DNA of 48,342 nt from Kitasatospora sp. MAA19 (GTDB taxonomy: Bacteria > Actinomycetota > Actinomycetes > Streptomycetales > Streptomycetaceae): assembly GCF_029894125.1 (NCBI RefSeq), contig NZ_JARXYZ010000050.1, forward strand, positions 1 through 48,342, written 5' to 3'. A program made the position numbers and the translations under genes. Below the pieces are notes generated by a model. That model ran no database searches and was not told the DNA's origin. It saw nothing but the letters and a program-made list of their open reading frames with translations. Positions 40,141-48,259 of the stretch are shown here, piece after piece (within the stretch, counting starts at the first letter, position 1; each line of letters opens with the position of its first letter).

Positions 40141-41001
40141 TCAGGTACCGGCGAGCGGGAGGGAGGCGGCAACCACCTGTCCCAGCGCAACCGCCCGCTC
40201 CAGGGCCTGGCGGAGCAGGTCCTCGCGCGGCTGGCGGCCGACCATCCCGGCCGGGACGGCGTACATGGTCACCTCGGAGAGCTGGCTGGCGGCCATCCGC
40301 CAGGCGTCGGTGACCTGGAGCGGCTGGTGCGCCTGCCACCAGCCGGTGCTGCCGCCGGAGGCCGCGGGCTGCAGCACCGCGTGCAGCTTGCCCATCGCCA
40401 CCAGGACCGACCAGCCGGGCAGTTGGTCCGGCGTCTGGTCGAGGTCGGTGATGCGCTGGAACCCGGCGTCCTGGAGCAGGTCGAGGAACTCGTCCTCGCC
40501 CGAGGTGCTGCCGGGGCGCCCGACCGGACCGGTCGGCTCGACCACCAGCGAGGCGTGCCCGACCCTGCCGTGCAGCACCAGCCCGCAGGTGATGCCGAGG
40601 ATGGCGGCCTGGCCCGGCGGGCTCGGCTGGGCGGCGGGAGCCGTCGCGGGGGCGGGGGCCAGCGGGGTGGGCATCGCGGGGGCGGGAATCGCCGGGCTCG
40701 CGTGGGCGGCCGGGGCGCCGGCCTGGGCCTGGCTGATGCTGCGGACGGCGCCGACCAGCTGCTCCTCGGCCACCGGCACCACCTGGGACGGGATGCAGCG
40801 GGCGTGGGCGAAGGCGAGTACGGCGGTCTCCTCGCCGACGAACAGGACGGTGCTGGTGGGCTCCACGTGGGTGTCGCCGGGGGTGCGGCACGAGGTGCAT
40901 TCGTAGCTGTCGGGTGCGCGGTCGCCGCCGAGGAGGCGGTCCGCCTCGTCGTCGCCGATCTCGGACCGGACCTCGTCGCTGACGTCGAGCATGCGCGGCA
41001 C
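40141..41001 (-). CDS. Unknown protein with Cys-x2-Cys/His motif
   Basis: 286 aa. The N-terminal part (LDVSDEVRSEIGDDEADRLL) is followed by ECTSCRTPGDTHVEP and AFAHARC, which together give a C-x2-C ... H ... H-x3-C pattern compatible with a zinc site. Residues ~100-145 are Ala/Pro-rich; the C-terminal half is folded alpha/beta (CGLVLHGRVGHASLVVEPTG; EDEFLDLLQDAGFQRITDLDQTPDQLPGWSVLVAMGKLHAVLQ). I do not recognise the family. GTG 41001 is preceded by GAGGAG; ATG 40992 is nearby, and the frame is open to 41046. It is transcribed towards the His-rich gene but separated by a hairpin. Confidence 0.75.
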   Translation of the reverse strand: MPRMLDVSDEVRSEIGDDEADRLLGGDRAPDSYECTSCRTPGDTHVEPTSTVLFVGEETAVLAFAHARCIPSQVVPVAEEQLVGAVRSISQAQAGAPAAHASPAIPAPAMPTPLAPAPATAPAAQPSPPGQAAILGITCGLVLHGRVGHASLVVEPTGPVGRPGSTSGEDEFLDLLQDAGFQRITDLDQTPDQLPGWSVLVAMGKLHAVLQPAASGGSTGWWQAHQPLQVTDAWRMAASQLSEVTMYAVPAGMVGRQPREDLLRQALERAVALGQVVAASLPLAGT

Positions 41002-41594
41002 AGGGTCTCCTCGGGTGGGTGCGGTTTGCGGTTCGGGGGTGGACACGGAGAGGTCGTCATGACCAACGGGCCCTTGTGTCAGGCGTCACGGGTGGCTGAC
41101 GAGGCTGACGGGAATTGCCCCTGATCCGACCGCGCAGCGTGTTCTCGTGGTCGCAATGTGTCGATGTCGATGGCGGGGCTGCCGGAATGAAACCGTGAGG
41201 TAGGTCACGCCATCGCGATGTTTGATCTAGGAATCGACGACTAAACGGACATTTCGGGCAAGATTGTGCGGTTATTACCGTCGGTAACCCTTGGCTGAGC
41301 TGGGCAGACCGGTGGGGTTTTGGTTTCCCTGCCGACCGGCTCGTAGCTTCGTTGGCGGCGCAACGAGCGCCACCCGGGTTCACCCCCGACGCACCGCCCC
41401 TCCGGTTCCGGCCGGATGCGGCAGGTGCCCGCCGACGCGATCGCTCGAACAGGTCGTCGGCGAGCGGCTGGGTGGCCGGGGCGGCAGCGGCACGTCCGAC
41501 ACGTGCACGGCCGTCCGACGGACGCGGCAAGCGAATGCGGCCCTTTCCAGGGTCTGGTTCCGCATGCCCGCCCGGGGCTGTCGAGAGGAACCCC
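41002..41594. other. Long divergent gap / rpfA-like leader
   Basis: 593 bp. It holds a CRP-like palindrome (41194-41209), a locally AT-rich stretch at 41211-41290 likely to contain the promoter, a GTTAttACCGTCGGTAAC hairpin (41271-41288), and then ~300 bp of structured GC-rich leader before the ribosome binding site GAGAGGAA (41583-41590). No coding features. I could not find a riboswitch core (see rejected list). Confidence 0.5.
41194..41209. promoter_or_regulatory. CRP-like binding site CGTGA-N6-TCACG
   Basis: A perfect 5+5 dyad with a 6-bp spacer, matching the CRP-family consensus TGTGA-N6-TCACA in its core GTGA-N6-TCAC. It lies ~385 bp before the first Rpf gene and ~60-80 bp before the AT-rich presumed promoter. 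Mycobacterial rpfA and corynebacterial rpf2 are known CRP/GlxR targets. Confidence 0.6.
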
Positions 41595-42389
41595 ATGACC
41601 TTCCGTCACGAGACCGCCGCTGCCACCATCTCCACCGCCACCAAGCGCAACCGCGTCCGGATGGCTGTCGTGGCGGGCGCCGCTGTCGCGGCCCTGCCGG
41701 TGGCCGGCCTCGTCACGGCCACCTCCGCCTCCGCCGCCTCCGTCTCCACCTGGGACTCCGTCGCCCAGTGCGAGAGCGGCGGCAACTGGGCCATCAACAC
41801 CGGCAACGGTTTCTACGGCGGTCTGCAGTTCACCTCCAGCACCTGGGCCGCCTTCGGTGGTACCGCCTACGCCTCGCAGGCCAACCTGGCCACCAAGGCG
41901 CAGCAGATCTCGGTCGCCGAGAAGGTCCTGGCCTCGCAGGGTCCGGGCGCCTGGCCCGTGTGCTCCGTCAAGGCCGGTCTGACCAAGGGCGGCGCCCCGG
42001 CCGCCGTCGACACCTCGGCGGGTTCCACCGCCGGTTCGACCGCCGCCAAGCCGGCCGCCCCGGCCGCCAAGCCGGCGCAGGCCCCGAAGGCCGACGTCGC
42101 CCCGAAGGCCGCGCCGAAGGCTGACGCCGCGCCGAAGAACGTCGCCCCGAAGAGCGATGCCCCGAAGGCCGCGCCGAAGAACGACGCCGCCAAGGGCGCC
42201 AAGTCCTGGACCGGCTCGAACGACGCCAAGCCGGCCAAGGGCGACAGCTACACCGTCAAGTCCGGTGACACCCTGAGCTCGATCGCCGCCGCGAAGGGCC
42301 TGGACTGGCACGACCTGTACAAGAACAACGCCAAGGTCATCGGTGGCAACCCCGACCTGATCCTCCCGGGCCAGACCCTGAGCATCTGA
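41595..42389 (+). CDS. rpfA: Secreted resuscitation-promoting factor with LysM domain
   Basis: 264 aa. A signal peptide (basic start to residue ~22, hydrophobic MAVVAGAAVAALPVAGLVTA, cleavage near ASA-A at 47-48) is followed by the Rpf transglycosylase domain (~48-125): STWDSVAQCESGGNWAINTGNGFYGGLQFTSSTW with catalytic Glu60 and a Cys59 disulfide partner in PVCSVKAG. An Ala/Pro/Lys linker (KAAPKADAAPKN) leads to a C-terminal LysM (SYTVKSGDTLSSIAAAKGL, ~218-263). It cleaves cell-wall glycan strands and aids spore germination in Streptomyces. ATG 41595 has GAGAGGAA upstream; the frame upstream to 41352 is non-coding leader. Confidence 0.93.
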   Translation: MTFRHETAAATISTATKRNRVRMAVVAGAAVAALPVAGLVTATSASAASVSTWDSVAQCESGGNWAINTGNGFYGGLQFTSSTWAAFGGTAYASQANLATKAQQISVAEKVLASQGPGAWPVCSVKAGLTKGGAPAAVDTSAGSTAGSTAAKPAAPAAKPAQAPKADVAPKAAPKADAAPKNVAPKSDAPKAAPKNDAAKGAKSWTGSNDAKPAKGDSYTVKSGDTLSSIAAAKGLDWHDLYKNNAKVIGGNPDLILPGQTLSI

Positions 42390-42390
42390 C

Positions 42391-42484
42391 GCCTGTCGTC
42401 GATGCCTCGTCCGGTGCCTGTCGTTTGACGTCTGTTGTCTGACGCGTGCCGTCCGACGCTGTTGTCCGACGGAGCTGTCCGACA
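42391..42484. repeat. Imperfect GTCYGACG repeats behind rpfA
   Basis: The 228-bp gap starts with degenerate repeats of GTCTGACG/GTCCGACG alternating with TGTT, beginning right after the rpfA stop. TAGGGT (42604-42609) ends 8 nt before GTG 42618 and may be the -10 of a leaderless transcript for the next gene. Confidence 0.45.
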
Positions 42485-42617
42485 TCGGCTCAGCGGGCCT
42501 CCCGGCCCGGCAGTGTGCTGACACCTCGGCCGCTTCTCCGCTGTGCGGGGGAGCGGCCGTCGGCATGTCCGGCGTGTCGGGGAGGGCGGTGCGGCGGCGC
42601 GTCTAGGGTCGCCTGCT

Positions 42618-43022
42618 GTGCCGCATTCGTGTGACGAGCGTACGCCTGGGGTCGGGCTGCGGTGGGGCGTCGTCGTGCTGGTCCTGGCGGGTGTGGCGAC
42701 GGCGCCGTCCGGGCGGGCCGGCGCGGCGACCCGGGTCGCGGACATGGTGTGGGACGGACTCGCTCAGTGCGAGATCGGCGGCGACTGGCGGGCCGATTCC
42801 GGCAACGGCTGCTACGGCGGCCTGCAGATCTGGCCGCCCACCTGGGAGGACGCCGGCGGCCTGCGCTTCGCCGACCGGCCGGACCACGCGAACCGGCGGG
42901 AGCAGACGACCGTCGGTGAGGAGATCCTCCGGCGACAGGGGTGGGAGGCGTGGCCCGACTGTGCGCGGGAGCTCGGGCTGATCGGCCCGGCGCCGGGGCC
43001 CGGTGGCGGCCCGGGTGGCTGA
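42618..43022 (+). CDS. Short secreted Rpf-type transglycosylase
   Basis: 134 aa. A signal peptide (LRWGVVVLVLAGVATAPSGRAGA) precedes a lone Rpf domain: MVWDGLAQCEIGGDWRADSGNGCYGGLQIWPPTWEDAGG with catalytic Glu52, Cys51 and the matching Cys in WPDCAREL, plus an extra Cys65. There is no LysM, so it resembles the minimal Rpf proteins found beside rpfA in Streptomyces (RpfC type). The start is GTG 42618; the frame is open to 42543. A weak AGGG or leaderless initiation is possible. Having both in tandem suggests complementary muralytic functions, one wall-anchored through LysM and one diffusible. Confidence 0.88.
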   Translation: MPHSCDERTPGVGLRWGVVVLVLAGVATAPSGRAGAATRVADMVWDGLAQCEIGGDWRADSGNGCYGGLQIWPPTWEDAGGLRFADRPDHANRREQTTVGEEILRRQGWEAWPDCARELGLIGPAPGPGGGPGG

Positions 43023-43082
43023 GGCCGGTCTGGCCTGGCCTGGCCGCTGCAGGTGACGCTCTCGGTGCGGGAGGATGGTGGG

Positions 43083-43790
43083 GTGATCCAGGGCGAACTG
43101 TTCGGTGACCTGCCGGGGTCCCCCGCCGCGCGCGGACGCGTCGAGCCCGCCCCCGGGGCCGTCCTGCTCCCCGGCTGGCTGGATGCCGAGGCCCAGTTGC
43201 GCCTGGTCGCCGCCTGCCGGGAGTGGGCCCGTCCGCCGGCCGGCCTGCACGCCGTGCGGATGCCCACCGGCGGGATGATGTCCGTACGGATGGTCAGCCT
43301 CGGATGGCACTGGTACCCGTACGGTTATCGGAGCGCGGCCGAGGACGGTACGCCCGTCAAGCCGTTCCCGCCCGAACTCGGCCGCCTCGCTCGCCGGGCC
43401 GTCGCCGACGCCTACGGGGCGGACGCCCGGGAGATCGCCGGCGCCGCTTCGTACGAACCTGACATCGCGATCGTCAACCACTACCCGCACGGCGCGAAGA
43501 TGGGCCTCCACCAGGACCGCGACGAGCGGATCGACGCGCCCGTGGTCTCGCTCTCGCTCGGCGACGCCTGCGTGTTCCGGCTCGGGAACACCGAGACCCG
43601 GACCCGTCCGTGGACCGACCTGGAGCTGCGCAGCGGGGACCTGCTGGTGTTCGGCGGCCCGGCCCGGTTCGCGTACCACGGGGTGGTGCGCACGGTGGCC
43701 GGCACGGCGGATCCGGGGCTGGGGCTGGTCGGCCGGCTCAACATCACGGTGCGGCAGTCGGGGCTGGTGGCGGGGGCGGCGGAGGCCTGA
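43083..43790 (+). CDS. alkB: AlkB-like Fe(II)/2-oxoglutarate dioxygenase
   Basis: 235 aa. The double-stranded beta-helix motifs are NHYPHGAKMGLHQDRDE (H-x-D iron ligands), FGGPARFAYHGVVR (second His) and RLNITVRQSG (N-x-T-x-R; Arg binds 2-oxoglutarate). It should repair alkylated bases such as 1-methyladenine and 3-methylcytosine in DNA or RNA. GTG 43083 is preceded by GGGAGG at 43069-43074; the frame opens at 43053. It follows the short Rpf gene by 60 bp; the two share no obvious function, so co-transcription may be incidental. Confidence 0.92.
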   Translation: MIQGELFGDLPGSPAARGRVEPAPGAVLLPGWLDAEAQLRLVAACREWARPPAGLHAVRMPTGGMMSVRMVSLGWHWYPYGYRSAAEDGTPVKPFPPELGRLARRAVADAYGADAREIAGAASYEPDIAIVNHYPHGAKMGLHQDRDERIDAPVVSLSLGDACVFRLGNTETRTRPWTDLELRSGDLLVFGGPARFAYHGVVRTVAGTADPGLGLVGRLNITVRQSGLVAGAAEA

Positions 43791-43906
43791 GGGTGGTGCG
43801 CGTCGGGCGGTGCTCGCCGGCTCGCTGCCTGTCGGCTCGGCGTTCGCTTACTCGTTCGAGTGAATCGGCTCCTTGGGCTCGGTGAGCGGGAATGACCCCG
43901 GCCGCC

Positions 43907-43935
43907 GGAGAATTCGAGTGGGTTGGAGAATTCGA
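43907..43935. repeat. Direct repeat GGAGAATTCGA upstream of tesB
   Basis: Copies at 43907-43917 and 43925-43935, 18 bp apart, each carrying the palindrome GAATTC, 70-100 bp before the tesB start. AT-rich relative to the surroundings, so a possible operator. Confidence 0.45.
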
Positions 43936-44005
43936 TCAGGACGGGTGCCGGCAACCGGACGGAGGACCTCCGCCCTGGCCGCGGGCCCGGAGAGGAAGCG
44001 CACGC

Positions 44006-44881
44006 ATGGGTACCCCAGTCGACGACCTTGTCGACCTGCTCGACCTGGAGCAGATCGAACTGAACATCTTCCGCGGGCGCAGTCCCGAGGAGGCGCTGCA
44101 GCGGACGTTCGGCGGCCAGGTCGCCGGGCAGGCGCTGGTCGCGGCCGGGCGCACGGTGGACGACGACCGCCCGGTCCACTCGCTGCACTCCTACTTCCTG
44201 CGCCCCGGTGTGCCCGGCGTGCCGATCGTCTACCAGGTCGACCGGATCCGCGACGGCCGCTCCTTCACCACCCGCCGGGTGCTCGCCATCCAGGGCGGCC
44301 GGTCGATCTTCGCCCTCACCGCCGACTTCCACCTCCCCGAGGAGGGCGGCATCGAGCACCAGTTCCCCGTACCGGCGGTCCCTGCCCCCGAGGCGCTGCC
44401 CAGCGCGCTGGACGAGGTCGGCTCCCGGCTCGGCGAACTGCCCCCGTTCATCAGCCACCGTCAGCCGTTCGACATCCGCTACGTCGACCGGCTGCGCTGG
44501 ACCGAGGAGGAGCTGGTCGGCGTCGAGGCGCGCAGCGGCGTCTGGCTGCGGACCAACGGCCGGCTGCCGGACGACCCGCTGATCCACGTCTGCGCCCTCA
44601 CCTACGCCAGCGACATGACGCTGCTGGACGCCGTCCGCGCCCCCGTCGAGCCGCTCTGGGGCACCAGGCACTTCGACATGGCCTCGCTCGACCACGCGAT
44701 GTGGTTCCACCGCCCGTTCCGTACCGACGACTGGCTGCTGTACCAGCAGGAGTCCCCGATAGCCCACGGCGCGCGTGGCCTCGCGCGCGGGGAGATCTTC
44801 GACCGGAACGGGCAGCTGGTGGTGTCCGTCGTGCAGGAGGGGCTGTTCCGGCCGCTGCACAAGGGGGCGGCTGAGGGCTGA
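44006..44881 (+). CDS. tesB: Acyl-CoA thioesterase II (TesB)
   Basis: 291 aa, the size of the double hot-dog TesB family. First hot-dog: RTFGGQVAGQALVAAGRTVDDDRPVHSLHSYFLRPG, and VDRIRDGRSFTTRRVLAIQGGRSIFALTADF. Second: HVCALTYASDMTLLDAV with the catalytic Asp, then FDMASLDHAMWFHRPFRTDDWLLYQQESPIAHGARGLARGEIFDRNGQLVVSVVQEGLFR. It hydrolyses acyl-CoAs to free acid and CoA. ATG 44006 has a GAGAGGAAG ribosome binding site; upstream codons to 43892 cover the EcoRI-like repeats and are not coding. Confidence 0.93.
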   Translation: MGTPVDDLVDLLDLEQIELNIFRGRSPEEALQRTFGGQVAGQALVAAGRTVDDDRPVHSLHSYFLRPGVPGVPIVYQVDRIRDGRSFTTRRVLAIQGGRSIFALTADFHLPEEGGIEHQFPVPAVPAPEALPSALDEVGSRLGELPPFISHRQPFDIRYVDRLRWTEEELVGVEARSGVWLRTNGRLPDDPLIHVCALTYASDMTLLDAVRAPVEPLWGTRHFDMASLDHAMWFHRPFRTDDWLLYQQESPIAHGARGLARGEIFDRNGQLVVSVVQEGLFRPLHKGAAEG

Positions 44882-45058
44882 GCGTCGTCCTGGCGGGCGG
44901 CGTGTACGGAGTGTTGCCGTCGTGACACCGTGTTGCCGCCGTATGGCGATTTCGGCGGGCGGGAATGATCCGTCCGGGCGGGCGGCGTTGTGGTGGATGA
45001 GCGAGTCGGACGGCCCGAACGGCGGGTCGTCCGAGAACCGGAGCGGGAGGGTGTACCG

Positions 45059-45850
45059 ATGACGGCGACGGCCTCGGAGGACTGGAAGCACTGGAGCGAC
45101 AACCGGGCGGCGTCGGTGAGTGCGCCGCACGGCCAGCTCGCACTCACCGGCACGTACTGGCTGGAGCCGGAGCCGGCCGAGATCCCCGGCCTGCCCGGGC
45201 GCTGGTCGGCCGACGCCGAGGGTGTCCGGGTCCGGGCGGCGGCCGGGGACGGCATCACCGTCGGCGGCGCGGGTGGGCCGGTCGACGGCGAGGCGCTGCT
45301 GCGTCCGGACACCGATTCCGCCGCTGACACCGCCACCCTCGGCGACCTGCTGCTCGTCCCGATCGAGCGCGAGGGCGAACTCGCCCTGCGGGTCTTCGAC
45401 CCGGCCGCGCCACGCCGCACCGCCTTCGCGGGCATCTCCGCCTACCCGTACTCGCCGGAGTGGGCCGTCCCCGCGGTCTTCACCCCGTTCGAGGAGGACG
45501 GTGCCCAGTCCGTCCTCGTCCCCAACGCGGACGGCAAGGAGCGCCCGCTGGCCGTCACCGGGCGGATCGCCTTCACCGTCGCCGGCGAGCACCGCACCCT
45601 GACCGTCAGCCGCTCCGGCGACCGCCTCTCCGGCGTCATCGCGGACGCGACCAGCGGCATCGACACCTACCGCTTCCGCTTCATCACCCTCCCCGCCCCG
45701 GACGCGGACGGCCGCACCGTCCTCGACCTCAACCGGGCCTACCTGCCGCCGTGCGCCTTCGCCGACCACTTCATCTGCCCGTTCCCGCCGCCGGGCAACC
45801 GGCTCGACTTCGCGGTGGAGGCGGGTGAGCGACAGGTCCTGAGCAGGTAG
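45059..45850 (+). CDS. DUF1684 family protein
   Basis: 263 aa. It begins with DWKHWSDNRAASVSAPHGQLALTGTYWLE, typical of the family, and ends with the highly conserved DTYRFRFITLPAPDADGRTVLDLNRAYLPPCAFADHFICPFPPPGNRLDFAVEAGER (Asp-Leu-Asn-Arg-Ala-Tyr, Cys, and Pro-Pro-x-Asn-Arg). The function of DUF1684 is unknown; no signal peptide is visible. ATG 45059 follows GGGAGGG (45045-45051); the frame is open to 44990. The MFS gene begins about 60 bp after its stop, so the two are probably one transcript. Confidence 0.88.
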   Translation: MTATASEDWKHWSDNRAASVSAPHGQLALTGTYWLEPEPAEIPGLPGRWSADAEGVRVRAAAGDGITVGGAGGPVDGEALLRPDTDSAADTATLGDLLLVPIEREGELALRVFDPAAPRRTAFAGISAYPYSPEWAVPAVFTPFEEDGAQSVLVPNADGKERPLAVTGRIAFTVAGEHRTLTVSRSGDRLSGVIADATSGIDTYRFRFITLPAPDADGRTVLDLNRAYLPPCAFADHFICPFPPPGNRLDFAVEAGERQVLSR

Positions 45851-45911
45851 GACGGCCGTGGCCCGACCCCGGTGCGGGGAGCGGGGAGGGCAGGGCGGAG
45901 CATGGGGGGCT

Positions 45912-47306
45912 GTGTCGACCGATCATCCTGCCAATTCAGCCCAGCCCTCCCATCCAGCCCAGGCGGACGCCGCGCCTGTAGTTGTCCCCGCACCGGTGGC
46001 CGGTCCGGTGTCTGGTCCTGCGGCCGGTCCGGTGTCTGGTCCTGCGGCCGATCCGGTGGCCGCCGAGGCTGGTCCCTGGTACCGCCGGGCCCTCGCCGAC
46101 CTCAGCCCGCTGCGCGACCACCCCGACTACCGCCGGGTCTGGTTCGGGCAGGCCGTCTCCTCCATAGGTCAGCAGATGACGGCCGTCGCCGTCTCCGTCC
46201 AGGTCTACGACCAGACCCGCTCCGCCTTCGCGACCGGCCTGGTCGGCCTGTTCTCCTTCTTCCCGCTCGTCGCCTTCGGCCTGTACGGCGGCGCGATCGC
46301 CGACACCGTCGACCGGCGCAAACTCGGCCTGATCGGTTCGGCCGGGCTCGCCGCCGTCTCCGCCGTCCTCGCCGTGCAGGCCCTGGCCGGCATCGGACAG
46401 GTCGCCGTCCTCTACGCCGCCGTCGCCGCCCAGGCCGGCTTCTTCGCGCTCAGCTCGCCCGCCCGCTCCGCGATGATCCCCCGGCTGGTGCCCAGCCACC
46501 AGCTCCCCGCGGCGAACGCCCTGAACACCGTCAGCATGAACCTCGGCCTCACCGTCGGGCCCATGCTCGGCGGCGTCCTCATCGGCGCCTACGGAGCCCA
46601 GGCCGCCTACCTGGTCGACACCGTCGCCTTCGCCGGCACCCTGTACGCGATGTGGCGCCTGCCCGCCATGCGCCCGCTCGGCGACCGCAAGGGCCGCGCC
46701 TCCGTCCTCGACGGCCTCCGCTTCCTACGCGAGCAGCCCAACCTGCGCACCAGCTTCCTCGCCGACCTGGCCGCGATGATCTTCGGCATGCCGCGCGCCC
46801 TCTTCCCGGCCATCGCGCTCACGTTCTACGGCGGCGACGCCCGCACTGTCGGCTTGCTGGTCTCCGCCCCCGCCGTCGGCGCCCTGATCGGCGCCCTCTT
46901 CTCCGGCTGGGTCAGCCGCGTCCACCGCCAGGGCGCCGCCGTCCTCGCCGCCGTCGCCGCCTGGGGCCTCGCCATCGCCGCCTTCGGCGCGCTCCACAAC
47001 CTGTGGCTCGGCCTCCTCCTGCTCGCGGTCGCCGGCTGCGCCGACACCGTCAGCATGATCTTCCGCAACACGATGATGCAGGTCGCCGCCCCCGACGAGA
47101 TGCGCGGCCGCCTCCAGGGCATCTTCATCGTCGTCGTCGCCGGCGGCCCCCGCCTCGGCGACTTCGAGTCCGGCGGCGTCGCCGCCCTCACCAACCCCGC
47201 CACCTCCGTGATCACCGGCGGCCTCGCCTGCGTCGCCGCCGTCCTCCTCCTCGCCGCCCGCCGCCCCGCCTTCCTCACCTACGACGCCCGTCACCCCACC
47301 CCCTGA
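45912..47306 (+). CDS. MFS transporter (EntS/MFS_3-type exporter)
   Basis: 464 aa with about twelve hydrophobic helices. RRVWFGQAVSSIGQQMTAVAVSVQVYDQTRSAFATGLVG is the typical MFS_3 first helix pair, with the loop motif GGAIADTVDRRKLGL; SSPARSAMIPRLVPSHQLPAANALNTVSMNLGLTVGPMLGGVLI and the AAPDEMRGRLQGIF loop are also characteristic. Relatives export siderophores or drugs; the substrate is not predictable. The frame is open from GTG 45858, but codons there have poor third-position GC, so GTG 45912 (GGAG upstream) is preferred. Residues ~18-50 are Pro/Ala-rich with a 24-bp DNA tandem repeat (GPVSGPAA twice). Confidence 0.88.
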   Translation: MSTDHPANSAQPSHPAQADAAPVVVPAPVAGPVSGPAAGPVSGPAADPVAAEAGPWYRRALADLSPLRDHPDYRRVWFGQAVSSIGQQMTAVAVSVQVYDQTRSAFATGLVGLFSFFPLVAFGLYGGAIADTVDRRKLGLIGSAGLAAVSAVLAVQALAGIGQVAVLYAAVAAQAGFFALSSPARSAMIPRLVPSHQLPAANALNTVSMNLGLTVGPMLGGVLIGAYGAQAAYLVDTVAFAGTLYAMWRLPAMRPLGDRKGRASVLDGLRFLREQPNLRTSFLADLAAMIFGMPRALFPAIALTFYGGDARTVGLLVSAPAVGALIGALFSGWVSRVHRQGAAVLAAVAAWGLAIAAFGALHNLWLGLLLLAVAGCADTVSMIFRNTMMQVAAPDEMRGRLQGIFIVVVAGGPRLGDFESGGVAALTNPATSVITGGLACVAAVLLLAARRPAFLTYDARHPTP

Positions 47307-47449
47307 CCCACCCATCGCCAACCGTGCAACCCTGCAGCGAGCACCCCTCGACGTGCTGTATTGTTTTCCACGTCGCCGGGACAACCGGAGACAAGGTCGA
47401 GAAGCCCACAGCAGAGCCCCCCAGGCCCCGCTACCGGGCATCCAGACCA

Positions 47450-47523
<74 letters not shown>

Positions 47524-47543
47524 CTTGCGAATCCGCAGGTCGG

Positions 47544-47579
47544 AGGCCGTTTCCATCTGAGGATGGGAACGGCCTTTTT
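47544..47579 (+). terminator. Intrinsic terminator behind tRNA-Pro
   Basis: A 13-bp stem (47544-47556 with 47563-47575, one G-T wobble) is followed by a run of five T, a classical rho-independent terminator, rare in this genome. Confidence 0.88.
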
Positions 47580-47977
47580 GTGCGTGTCACGGGGTGGTGG
47601 TCGCAGGGTGGTCGCACCTCGTCTGGTCGCGGAGCGCAGCCGGACGCGGGCTGACCTGGTCAACTCGCCGCTGTGTGGCTGGAGTTGGCGCACGTGGCCC
47701 GATCGGTGGCCGGATCGTTAACCACTCACGACGTCCTGTGGTGGGTGACCCCGGGTCGCGAGGTTGACGCGGCCGGGTGTGAGCATCGTTCCATTTATGA
47801 GCTTCCTTCCGCTCTGCCCGCATTTTCCGGGCCGGATGTCGGCGCGGGGGCGGCTCCGCAAGGCGAAGCGCTGCGACCACCATGCGACCACCACGCAGGC
47901 GGGAGCCGCCTTGGCCAGGCGGCCCTCCTTGCTGGGGCGCAAAGGGGCCCGGCAGGCCGCGGGCTTCGGGAGACGTT
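47580..47977. other. Non-coding accessory-looking stretch behind tRNA-Pro
   Basis: 398 bp without a supportable gene. Base use is less GC-biased than elsewhere (for example CATTTATGAGCTTCC near 47790). It contains the inverted repeats listed separately. It could be the remnant or edge of an element that used the tRNA as target, but no integrase motif and no second copy of the tRNA 3' end is present. Confidence 0.5.
47594..47894. repeat. 23-bp inverted repeats bounding a 301-bp segment
   Basis: The left arm 47594-47616 and right arm 47872-47894 are inverted copies with 22 of 23 identical positions. Each arm is itself two GGTGGTCGCA units 11 bp apart (47596, 47607; inverted at 47872, 47883). 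No flanking target duplication is obvious. It is MITE-like, or a set of recombinase arm sites. Confidence 0.7.
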
Positions 47978-48259
47978 GTGCTGAGGGGTGGCGTGCGCCG
48001 GGTGCGGCTGGGACAGATCCTCGGCGATGACGTGCCCCTGGGTTCGCTGGGTTCCCTCCCCCTGGACTGCTACAGCGTTCCCGGGGGCCGGGCTGTGCTT
48101 CACGGTGACCGGGCGTGCCGTCAGTTGGGGCCAGGTGCGAGGCTGGGTCGTGTCGGGCTCGCGGCCGGGCCGTTGTGCGGGTCCTGCGCGTGGACGTTGC
48201 CAGCAGACCATCCCGTGAGCGAGTTCGCGGTCGCGGTGGCAGGGCTGAGAGGACGTTAA
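47978..48259 (+). CDS. Possible small Cys-motif protein (weakly supported)
   Basis: 93 aa from GTG 47978 with GGGAG 5 nt upstream. The translation has LPLDCYSVPGGRAVLHGDRACRQL and later LAAGPLCGSCAWTLPADHP, so single Cys residues plus a C-x2-C that could bind a metal. Third-position GC is clearly lower than in the core genes, as expected either for acquired DNA or for no gene. I do not recognise a family. The next 83 bases to the window end show no complete gene; an ATG at 48337 follows a GGGGGGTGGGTG stretch and might start one. Confidence 0.35.
   Translation: MLRGGVRRVRLGQILGDDVPLGSLGSLPLDCYSVPGGRAVLHGDRACRQLGPGARLGRVGLAAGPLCGSCAWTLPADHPVSEFAVAVAGLRGR

Noticed and set aside
41211..41594. 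ydaO-type c-di-AMP riboswitch upstream of rpfA
   Set aside because: Expected from S. coelicolor rpfA, but I could not find the conserved GACAGCTAACCTCG-type core or its partner elements in either half of the leader. Kept only as an open question.
42618..43022. Short Rpf gene as a truncated pseudogene of rpfA
   Set aside because: It has its own signal peptide, intact catalytic Glu and both Cys; stand-alone short Rpf proteins next to rpfA are normal in Streptomyces.
47587..47883. Minus-strand 98-codon frame next to tRNA-Pro as an integrase remnant
   Set aside because: The translation contains no tyrosine-recombinase R-H-R-Y or serine-recombinase motifs, and its tail is merely the translated inverted repeat.
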